From Verrucomicrobiales bacterium (GTDB lineage Bacteria; Verrucomicrobiota; Verrucomicrobiia; Limisphaerales; UBA11320), in contig JAEUHE010000124.1 of NCBI GenBank assembly GCA_016793885.1, forward strand, positions 1 to 56,065: a stretch of DNA of 56,065 nt, in the 5' to 3' direction. The notes beneath the pieces are model-generated. The model was not told the origin of the DNA and made no database searches. It saw nothing but the letters and a program-made list of their open reading frames with translations. Of this stretch, positions 49,146-56,065 are shown one piece after another (positions within the stretch are counted from its first letter, which is position 1; every line of letters begins with the position of its first letter). Both the position numbers and the translations under genes were made by a program.

Positions 49146-52100
49146 TCAACTCTCCCGCGATAGACTCACCGCAACCTCCGGTGGCAAAGGCAACATCGAG
49201 AGTAGCAAACTTCGGAACTCGTCGTCCGAGGGCCGATCCGGAACGGTGACCCCGCTCCGAAAGTCTGTCATTCCCTGATTCTCAACGACACGCTGAATCA
49301 CGGGCCCAAGAGAATGAACATCCATGTCATCTACGGATGGAGAAAGCTGTTGGCATTGTGCCCCCCCGTTGCTGTCCGCGGCCAGCGTCTCCAGGCTCGT
49401 TAGGATGACTCCGGTGCCTCCGTCGGCCCGCTTGATCAGGATGAGGTTGGGTCCCTCGGGCAAAAACCGGCGGGCATCGTGGCCGACAATCCGGATCGCC
49501 ATCGAGCGTCCCTGAGGCTCACTGAGGTTCCCACTCCCGCCCAGGTTCTTTTCCCCGAGGGACTCCACCGACACCAACTTGGAAGCCCCCCAAATCGAGC
49601 CAAGAGCTTCGACATGCAATCGAACGAGGCGGTGCATCAGATCGTTGTCTTTGGCCAACAACGTACGGAACGTCAGTAGCAGGACCTCCTTCTCGCCATC
49701 CATAGGCGCTTGGGCGAGTGCCTCAAGCAGGGCAACCTCGCGAAGCAAGGCCGCGAGTGGCGAATCCGGCAGCTCCACAACGTCGGCCTCCAAGTCCTCA
49801 AGCGAATGCCTAACAGCAAAAACATCCCTCAATCGGTGCAAGAACGTTCCCGAAGGACTGTCAAACAACCTCTCTGGACGCAAGGTCCTGGCCCGCGGCA
49901 GCTTGGATGCTCGTTTAGGACGGCCAGCCATGACTTGCGCATCCTCGACATCTTTAATGAGCTGAAGCACATTCACGATGGATTCGCGACCAAGGAAGTA
50001 GCGCACGTGATGAGCAGGAAGAGCCGCCAGTTCAATCGTTCCCGCAGGCGCGTTCTTTCCCAACTCCGTTTCGATTCGGCGCAAAGCGCGTCGCACTCCA
50101 TCGAGAACCTTGACGGTCCAATTCGGATCGGATGCCAGCGGACTGGCTGGTCCTAAAGTCTCTGGCCAGGTTACCGAACGGTCCACGGGATTCAAACTTC
50201 TCAGGCTGACGGCAAATCCCGTCTCTTTCGCGGCCAGCAAGGCCATCATGGCAGTCCCTGGCGGCAACGCGACGAGCAGCTCTGCCAGTGGTTGAGCTAC
50301 TTCCCGTTCAATCACTCGCTTCAGGGCGCGCGCACCCAGCTGGGGATGATTCCCTAATCCCACCAGCCGCTGGATAGCGGCTGGGGCCACCGTTAACACA
50401 CCATCCCGACGGCGCAATCCATCACGCGTCAGAAGATTTCCAATGAGCAGGCCGCAAATGCGTTCCAAGTGAGTGGCATCCAGAGTGCGAAAAGGAACGA
50501 CTCGATCCAAACGATTGAAAAACTCAGGCCTAAAAAACTTCTCAGCTGCGGAGATATAGGCAGTGTCATCCGCTGCGGAACCAGCGGAGCCGACTCCAAA
50601 GCCGAGTCGCGCCCGGGACTCACGTGCGCCCAAGTTTGAGGTCATCAGGATCACCGTCTGAGTGAAATCCGTCACTCGCCCCAAAGAATCGGTCAGCCGG
50701 CCTTCGTCGAGGACCGCGAGCAACAGATCGAAAAGCTCCGGAGAGGCCTTCTCGATCTCATCGAACAAGACCACACTAAACGGCTGCCGTCGCACGGCAC
50801 TGGTCAGCAAGCCCTCCGGCTCCATCGGGGAACCGGTCAATCGGAGAACCGATGACGCGTCCACGTACTCGTTCATGTCGAAACGCAACAGCCGCTCCTT
50901 GCCGCCAAACAGAAGCTCGGCCAGAGCATTGGCGGCTTGTGTCTTACCTACCCCCGTTGGCCCCAGCAGGAGCAGAGTCCCCAAAGGCCGGCGCGGATCG
51001 TTGAGGCGTGCTTTCAGCGTCACCAGAATATCGGCGAAGGCTTCCAGGGCATTGTCCTGACCCACGACCCTCGTGCGCAGTTGCTCCAAGAGACTGCTGC
51101 GCTCCAACTTCACCGAGCCATCCAGCATGGCCACGCGCAGCCCGCTCTGTTGCTGGAACTCCTCCAACGCATCCGCTCGCGTGACCGGTTGTCCTGAATG
51201 CCGAGCGGCCAACCGTTTCAAAAAGTCCGCCGCTTTTCCAGGGAACGCGGCGTCGGTGCCGAAGCGACGAACCAGGTCGCAGGACGCCGGGACCACCTCC
51301 AAGTCGAACGCGCAGCGATGCGCTTCCTCCAGGGATCGGTCGACATGGATCAAGATGCGCAAGGTCTCAGCGTCGGACGGTTCTTCTACCGGGATGAGGT
51401 GAAATAGATCGGCGAATGCGCGGTCTCGTTCCTGGAGCTTGCGCCAGGCCTCGGGGGCGATTTCAGCAACCAACCGGACCGATCGACGTTCGAGCCACGG
51501 ACGAAGTACCTGGGCAACATTGAGGTCGGAGGCGGAACTGACCCCGGCGCTGAACAACCCGAGCAAGTCGTCGAAATAGAGCACCAGGTCTTTCTCTCGG
51601 GCATGTTCCAAGATAGCCAGCACCCGATTCTCCCACTCGCCCAAATAGCTCATTCCGCTGATAAGGCGCATAGGGGACACGAGCCAGACATCCGGCCCGT
51701 CACCAGAACCTCCTTTCCGACGGGCGCAGATTCGCCGCACGAGTTCGTGCAGCACCGTGGTCTTTCCAACCCGTCTGGGACCGACCAGCAGAACCGGTCG
51801 ACGATCATCGGCAACCAACAAGCGATCCAACTCCTCAACCTCATGATCACGATAAAAGGCGCGCTCCAGGTCGTCCGGATACATGCTATTCAACCGGCGA
51901 CCTGTTCTTCGCAACTCCACTTCACCCTCCTTCTTCTCCTGGCCGCCAAACAACGCGGCCCGGGTTGTGCCACTCTTCTTCGTGGCGAGTGAAGCGGGAT
52001 CCAGCGCCACTTCGAGAATGGTGAGGCGCCCCTTTCCGATCAGAGCAAAGTCATCCAGATCCACTGCGCCCCTGTCGCGTTCCATTTCCCGAAAATGTGG

Positions 52101-52505
52101 GGTGAATACCGTGACGGCGCGATCCGCCAACGTCTGGTTGGACAAGACTTCAAAATGGAGTTCGGGCAGCTTCGGACAAAAATAGAGTTTTCGACCGAAC
52201 GAGGAATAGCCAACCAGGAAAAAAAGTCGACGATGCGAGCCAGACTTGAGCTCAAGCCGCAGCTCAATCGTGGTCTCGTCCAACAAAGGATCAAAGGTCC
52301 ATGCCGCCAGGTCGTCATGGCGGGGGCTTCGACCTAACCCAAGGAGGAGCTGGTGGAGGTTGTTCGAAAGCTTAGCCAGAGCGCGAGTCAGTTTCTCGGC
52401 TCGCTGCACGGGTTCTCGCTGGAATAACGGTCGAACGACAAAGGTCGGGGAGATGCCCGGCCCCGAAGAGCGTTCCTCGATAAAGATTGGGATCGAAAAG
52501 ATCAT
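49146..52505 (-). CDS. Clp-like double AAA+ ATPase B
   Basis: An 1119-residue protein, second in the operon, 6 nt after A. An unrecognised N-terminal domain (1-205) is followed by D1 with Walker A GPRRVGKTT (242-250), a pore-loop-like SYLGEW (286-291) keeping Tyr, Walker B YFDD (310-313, Glu to Asp), and no Arg finger. D2 is intact for ATP use: GPTGVGKT (515-522), VVLFDE (578-583), RPEFFNR (659-665) and GARALKR (724-730). GYVG is replaced by a short TGSPMEPEGLL. LGF (634-636) matches ClpP-docking loops of ClpC. The C-terminal 370 residues are helical, then weakly PCRF-like (about 915-1045), alignable with the tail of A. A remodelling ATPase is expected; client and partners are unknown. Confidence 0.88.
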   Translation of the reverse strand: MIFSIPIFIEERSSGPGISPTFVVRPLFQREPVQRAEKLTRALAKLSNNLHQLLLGLGRSPRHDDLAAWTFDPLLDETTIELRLELKSGSHRRLFFLVGYSSFGRKLYFCPKLPELHFEVLSNQTLADRAVTVFTPHFREMERDRGAVDLDDFALIGKGRLTILEVALDPASLATKKSGTTRAALFGGQEKKEGEVELRRTGRRLNSMYPDDLERAFYRDHEVEELDRLLVADDRRPVLLVGPRRVGKTTVLHELVRRICARRKGGSGDGPDVWLVSPMRLISGMSYLGEWENRVLAILEHAREKDLVLYFDDLLGLFSAGVSSASDLNVAQVLRPWLERRSVRLVAEIAPEAWRKLQERDRAFADLFHLIPVEEPSDAETLRILIHVDRSLEEAHRCAFDLEVVPASCDLVRRFGTDAAFPGKAADFLKRLAARHSGQPVTRADALEEFQQQSGLRVAMLDGSVKLERSSLLEQLRTRVVGQDNALEAFADILVTLKARLNDPRRPLGTLLLLGPTGVGKTQAANALAELLFGGKERLLRFDMNEYVDASSVLRLTGSPMEPEGLLTSAVRRQPFSVVLFDEIEKASPELFDLLLAVLDEGRLTDSLGRVTDFTQTVILMTSNLGARESRARLGFGVGSAGSAADDTAYISAAEKFFRPEFFNRLDRVVPFRTLDATHLERICGLLIGNLLTRDGLRRRDGVLTVAPAAIQRLVGLGNHPQLGARALKRVIEREVAQPLAELLVALPPGTAMMALLAAKETGFAVSLRSLNPVDRSVTWPETLGPASPLASDPNWTVKVLDGVRRALRRIETELGKNAPAGTIELAALPAHHVRYFLGRESIVNVLQLIKDVEDAQVMAGRPKRASKLPRARTLRPERLFDSPSGTFLHRLRDVFAVRHSLEDLEADVVELPDSPLAALLREVALLEALAQAPMDGEKEVLLLTFRTLLAKDNDLMHRLVRLHVEALGSIWGASKLVSVESLGEKNLGGSGNLSEPQGRSMAIRIVGHDARRFLPEGPNLILIKRADGGTGVILTSLETLAADSNGGAQCQQLSPSVDDMDVHSLGPVIQRVVENQGMTDFRSGVTVPDRPSDDEFRSLLLSMLPLPPEVAVSLSRES

Positions 52506-52511
52506 AGGAAC

Positions 52512-55500
52512 TCAGCGGGTGGCCTCCTCGACGGCCAGCTCCAAGCGCTCCTCGGTTAGCACTGCCAAGCACTGTTTCAATCCCTCACCAGCCCAAGGTC
52601 GATCGCCGAGCTTCCGATCTCGGACAACTCCCTTCTCCTCAACATAGGTCCGACAGTTCGACGCGCCCCGGGCGTCAATACCGCCCTGGCGATGGATGCC
52701 GGGTGGTGGCTCATATTTGTCCACAGGTGGCGAAGCGGACTCGACCAGCACTTTGAACCCTTTGTTCCTTCGTTGGATGAGGTGCAAGCCAGCCTCCGAT
52801 TGAAATCGAACGGCAAACAAATCGCCCCGCAGATGCATCACAATACCCATCAACTCTTCCGGCGGCGAGGCGAGAAAGACACTCAGTTTCTGAGGGGTTT
52901 CACGGACCAGTTTGGTCACATTCGATGCCTTGCCGGCCGGGAGACGCAGATAGTCGAGTTTGAGGACTTCCCCCAGATCCAAAGCGAGGCGGTAATAGGT
53001 TAGCGCCAACTCGAGCAACGAGGATCGATCCTCACAGTAGAAGGCGAGTACAACATCATCCGGTGAGGACTGCTGGTGGCGAACCACTTCACGCTTCAAG
53101 TGCCGCAACTCCTTCGTCAGAGCATCCAACTCCTGGGTCATCAGGCTCTCATCGATCGCTGCACGCCCATGGAATAGCGTCAACGCGTCCGTCTCGAACT
53201 GGCTGGCCCGCTCAAGGAGGTCGGTTACCGCTCGCAAGCAGGCGCGCAGTTTCGGCCATCGAGCCAGACGGACTTGTATTTCCGGTGCCTTGCTCGCGTT
53301 GGGCTTGAGTCGACGCTCCAGAGATTCAAGCATGGCCACTTCGTCCTCTATCCTGCTGAACGAAACACACCGCACGAGCCGACCCACACGACGGCGCTGC
53401 TCGACCAGTCGCGTAATGATGGAATGAACAGCTGGGCTAGTGCGCTGTGGGTCGTTTTCCTCCTGAGCCTGAACTTTTACTTGAATCCGTCCTTGCTTCA
53501 ACCATACCGATACCTGCAGGGCGGTAGTGCTCCGGTATTGGTTGATCGCCTCGGCCAACGGTACCAGCAACTCTTGCTGGATGGCGCGTTTGAGAGGGCG
53601 AGCGCCATACCGCACATCATACCCGCGGCCGGCCAGATGGTGGGCGACCTCTGGCTGCCATTGCCACCGAATAGAGCGGAGGCGGAGACCATCCCGCAAT
53701 CGGAGCGAGTCCAGATGCTGCCTGGCGATCGCCAACACCGTATCCTGCGCCAGAGCATGGAATGGAACGATGGAGTCCAGCCGATTGTAAATCTCCGGAC
53801 GTAGGAACTGGCGCACTGCGTCAGAAAAATCGGATTGAACCTGAGCGCTCGACCCGGCGTCCGATCGGAAACCGGTCGGCCCGCGCTGGATTCGTTCCGC
53901 GCCCAAGTTCGAGGTCATCACGATGACACTATTGCAAAAGTCGGCGACTCGACCGGAGGCGTCCGTGAGCCGCCCCTCACCGAGAATCTGCAGCAGGAGG
54001 TCAAAAAAGCTTCGATCCGCTTTCTCGAATTCATCCAGCAACACGACGCTGAATGGCTGCTCCCGGATTCGTGCGGTGAGTAACCCTTCATTCCCGTTCG
54101 TCAACGGGCCGCCAATCAGCCGCTGAACCGACACCGGATCACTGAACTCGTTTAAGTCGAAACGGACGAGGCGACGAGGGTCACCGAACAGAAAACCGGC
54201 CAATGACTTCGCCATCTCGGTTTTTCCGGTGCCGGTCGGTCCGATGAACAAGAAGGAACCCAAAGGTTTACGTGGCCGGGCGAGCCTCGCTTTAACCACC
54301 ACCAGCAGCTCCACCACTCGAGCTACAGCTTCAGGCTGCCCCAGCACGCGTTGAGCAAACCACTCCCGCGTCGCCGTTAGATCCAAGTCGATCTCGTCAT
54401 CCAGCAACATCGGGGGCAAGCCCGTCTCCCGCGAGAAGGCAGCGATGACTTGCCCTTCGTTCAACTGCTTCTCCGGAAACCGGTCGGCCAACAAGTTCTT
54501 CAGAAAGCGCAACGGACGACCAGGATTCGCCGAGTAGGTGGCATAGCGCTCGTGAAGCCGATGCAGCCGAGCCAGTGCCAGCTCATTGGCTACACCATCC
54601 ATGCCCTCTTCGCCTGGAGACACAGCCAGAACCTTTCCGAGAATCTCTCGAGTTTGTCCAGCGGTACGCGCCGCGATAGCCAACGGCTGGAACGCACCGA
54701 GCAGGTGTGGCTCCTCGCGCTCGATCATGCTCAACTGCTCCGGCGTGCATTCGGCGATCGCGAGCACCTCGCCCCGCGCGATCCAGGGCCGCAGGAAACT
54801 ACCCACGCTCTGTTCCCCACGGGAAGCCTTGCCCACCTGAAGCAACTCATCCAGCCCGTTGAGATGAAGGATCGCCTGGGATTTGGAAACATCGCGGCAG
54901 AGAGACTGACAGCGTTCCTGCCACATTCCGAAGCCGATCTGTCCGGTCATCAGCCGCGAACCGCTGGTAGACCAAAACGAGCTGTGGCCAAAACCAAACT
55001 GATTCCGACGTCGGGCCAATTCGCGCACCAGCGCGGTCTTCCCGCACCCGGGAGGACCCACCAAAAGCACGCTACGAGCATTTGGTCCTGCCAACAGCTC
55101 GGCCAACTGTTGAAGCTCGGCATCCAACTCGAAAGCGGGCTCAGACACTCCGGCAGGGGCGGACTTTCCAGAGTTGCGTCGACCTGCGCCCCCAGTCCTT
55201 CGTCGCGGCGGCAGTTCCTCGGCCAGTTGACTCAGCGCGGATGACTGTTCCTCCTTGGCCTCTCCAGCCATGGCTAGCTCCTTCGGCGTCTTGCGGTGCG
55301 CGGCCAACTCCAAGTGCCCCACCCGGAGCTCAGAGACTCGCTCGAGCTGAGCCAACCGACTCAGGCTGAGTTGCGGACCCGCACCGGCCAACACCAGACG
55401 AACATGAGCCTCCAGGCGCTCCAGGAGGAGCGCGGGAGAGTTGGCGAACACGTAAACGCCAAGCCCAGGCACCGCTGCATGGCACACCTCATCCACGACC

Positions 55501-55808
55501 CATCGCACGAAATGAATCCGCAGCATCAGCGGTTCCTCCCACTCAGGTGAACGTCGTGGCGGATCGAATCTCAAGGTCACCGAGTCCACTTCGAGATCGG
55601 CTCGAAAATTTCGACGATGCAAGGAGAGGGCTGGTGAAAGGCTGGCGTCCTCCAGCAAAATTCTAGCTTTGGCTTCAAAGCAGGTCCGAGACTTCTGCCC
55701 GTCCGCCTCCAAAGCGGAGATTTCGGAATACCCCATCGCCTCCAAGAGTTGGGTCCCCTCCTCAAACACGCGAGTGACCGTGGTCAGTTGAAAGGGCATT
55801 TCGGGCAT
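52512..55808 (-). CDS. Clp-like AAA+ ATPase A with release-factor-like tail
   Basis: About 1098 residues, first gene of the operon. ATG 55808 is preferred over TTG 55814; ATG 55799 is also possible. Numbering here is from the TTG. The N-terminal domain (1-225) is unrecognised. D1 has Walker A GPPGCGKTA (253-261), but the Walker B became HLNGLD and the Arg finger is lost. D2 is complete (GPTGTGKT 525-532, VVLLDE 590-595, RPEIYNR 672-678, GARPLKR 737-743) but lacks the GYVG pore loop. TGF (647-649) is at the ClpP-loop site. Residues 815-1100 resemble a class-I release factor: a helical domain 1 (ELDALTKELRHLKREV), then a PCRF-like core (LRGDLFAVRFQSEAGLHLIQ). The GGQ peptidyl-hydrolysis motif is absent, so a ribosome-binding rather than catalytic role is inferred. 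Confidence 0.88.
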   Translation of the reverse strand: MPEMPFQLTTVTRVFEEGTQLLEAMGYSEISALEADGQKSRTCFEAKARILLEDASLSPALSLHRRNFRADLEVDSVTLRFDPPRRSPEWEEPLMLRIHFVRWVVDEVCHAAVPGLGVYVFANSPALLLERLEAHVRLVLAGAGPQLSLSRLAQLERVSELRVGHLELAAHRKTPKELAMAGEAKEEQSSALSQLAEELPPRRRTGGAGRRNSGKSAPAGVSEPAFELDAELQQLAELLAGPNARSVLLVGPPGCGKTALVRELARRRNQFGFGHSSFWSTSGSRLMTGQIGFGMWQERCQSLCRDVSKSQAILHLNGLDELLQVGKASRGEQSVGSFLRPWIARGEVLAIAECTPEQLSMIEREEPHLLGAFQPLAIAARTAGQTREILGKVLAVSPGEEGMDGVANELALARLHRLHERYATYSANPGRPLRFLKNLLADRFPEKQLNEGQVIAAFSRETGLPPMLLDDEIDLDLTATREWFAQRVLGQPEAVARVVELLVVVKARLARPRKPLGSFLFIGPTGTGKTEMAKSLAGFLFGDPRRLVRFDLNEFSDPVSVQRLIGGPLTNGNEGLLTARIREQPFSVVLLDEFEKADRSFFDLLLQILGEGRLTDASGRVADFCNSVIVMTSNLGAERIQRGPTGFRSDAGSSAQVQSDFSDAVRQFLRPEIYNRLDSIVPFHALAQDTVLAIARQHLDSLRLRDGLRLRSIRWQWQPEVAHHLAGRGYDVRYGARPLKRAIQQELLVPLAEAINQYRSTTALQVSVWLKQGRIQVKVQAQEENDPQRTSPAVHSIITRLVEQRRRVGRLVRCVSFSRIEDEVAMLESLERRLKPNASKAPEIQVRLARWPKLRACLRAVTDLLERASQFETDALTLFHGRAAIDESLMTQELDALTKELRHLKREVVRHQQSSPDDVVLAFYCEDRSSLLELALTYYRLALDLGEVLKLDYLRLPAGKASNVTKLVRETPQKLSVFLASPPEELMGIVMHLRGDLFAVRFQSEAGLHLIQRRNKGFKVLVESASPPVDKYEPPPGIHRQGGIDARGASNCRTYVEEKGVVRDRKLGDRPWAGEGLKQCLAVLTEERLELAVEEATR

Positions 55809-56065
55809 GGGCAAAACACGTCAGAACAATAGGATGCAACGTGCTGGAGCGAGAGTAAAAGACTCGCGAAGACTTTGTCTAGTGTGGTTCTCATGCGGCG
55901 CCAGTCCGAGAACCCGCAGGGTTCCGAGAGATTAGCCGGGCGATCGAAGATCCCCGGAATTCCGTTCCCTTTTCCGCCGCACCCTGAAAGGCGTGCCACC
56001 CGTCGTATAGCCTAACCGAACAAACGGATTAGGCTCCTTGAGTCCGGGTGACGCAAGTCTCAGAA
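55809..56065. promoter_or_regulatory. Upstream region of the AAA+ operon
   Basis: The last 257 bp carry no gene I can support. GCGAG (55849-55853) and CTCGC (55863-55867) form a short hairpin about 40 nt before the ATPase A start. A larger hairpin lies at 56009-56035. No convincing -35/-10 pair is visible on the minus strand. Confidence 0.35.
56009..56035. other. Hairpin with one bulge
   Basis: AGCCTAACCG (56009-56018) pairs with CGG-A-TTAGGCT (56025-56035) around AACAAA, with one bulged A. No T-run follows on either strand. It shares the word CCTAACCG with the inverted repeat at 9441-9450. Confidence 0.4.

Noticed and set aside
49146-55808. A shared N-terminal domain in all three AAA+ ATPases
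   Set aside because: A loose pattern (P-x-L followed by a Leu-rich helix) recurs before D1 in each, but it is too weak to claim without profile comparison.

Overview
The window looks like chromosomal DNA of a Verrucomicrobiota bacterium, probably near the soil and freshwater Pedosphaera/Limisphaerales group. The evidence is family content. There are two large PVC-type dehydrogenase proteins with a C-terminal CxxCH haem domain, an adjacent DUF1549/DUF1553 plus DUF1501 pair, long secreted Ig-like and beta-propeller proteins, and high GC with few strong Shine-Dalgarno sites. I see no tRNA, rRNA, CRISPR array, transposase or phage gene. The taxonomic call is inference.

Bases 1-11,975 hold mostly housekeeping genes: DUF58 and PIG-L proteins, metF, argA (N-acetylglutamate synthase), enolase, a secreted beta-barrel, a small conserved protein, an M64 peptidase with a secreted partner, ilvD and a TPR protein.

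Bases 12,025-16,334 hold a broken junction and an electron-transfer locus. The C-terminal piece of an acyl-CoA synthetase (minus) meets, near 12,415, a 5'-truncated multihaem cytochrome (plus). An eight-haem lipoprotein cytochrome and an MtrB/PioB-like beta-barrel follow. Together they resemble an outer-membrane porin-cytochrome conduit whose first gene is broken or misassembled.

Bases 16,458-46,385 hold PVC dehydrogenase-cytochromes on either side of ppdK and a CHASE/PAS histidine kinase, then an orphan chemotaxis receptor and a 1.7-kilo-residue protein with eleven Ig-like repeats. A minus-strand cluster follows (gamma-glutamyltransferase, propeller/Ig protein, TolB-like lipoprotein, FGE-fold protein), then the DUF1553/DUF1501 pair.

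Bases 46,818-55,808 are the most unusual part: a tight minus-strand operon of three divergent ClpA/ClpC-like double AAA+ ATPases, called A, B and C here in transcription order. All three have a degenerate first ATPase module, lack the GYVG pore loop in the second, and carry an xGF tripeptide where ClpP-docking loops sit. A has a C-terminal region resembling class-I release factors (helical domain plus PCRF core, no GGQ), B a more eroded version, and C a HicB-like N-terminus. I propose a hetero-oligomeric AAA+ machine that may act at ribosomes or on nascent chains. This is inference from sequence and I know of no described system that matches it.
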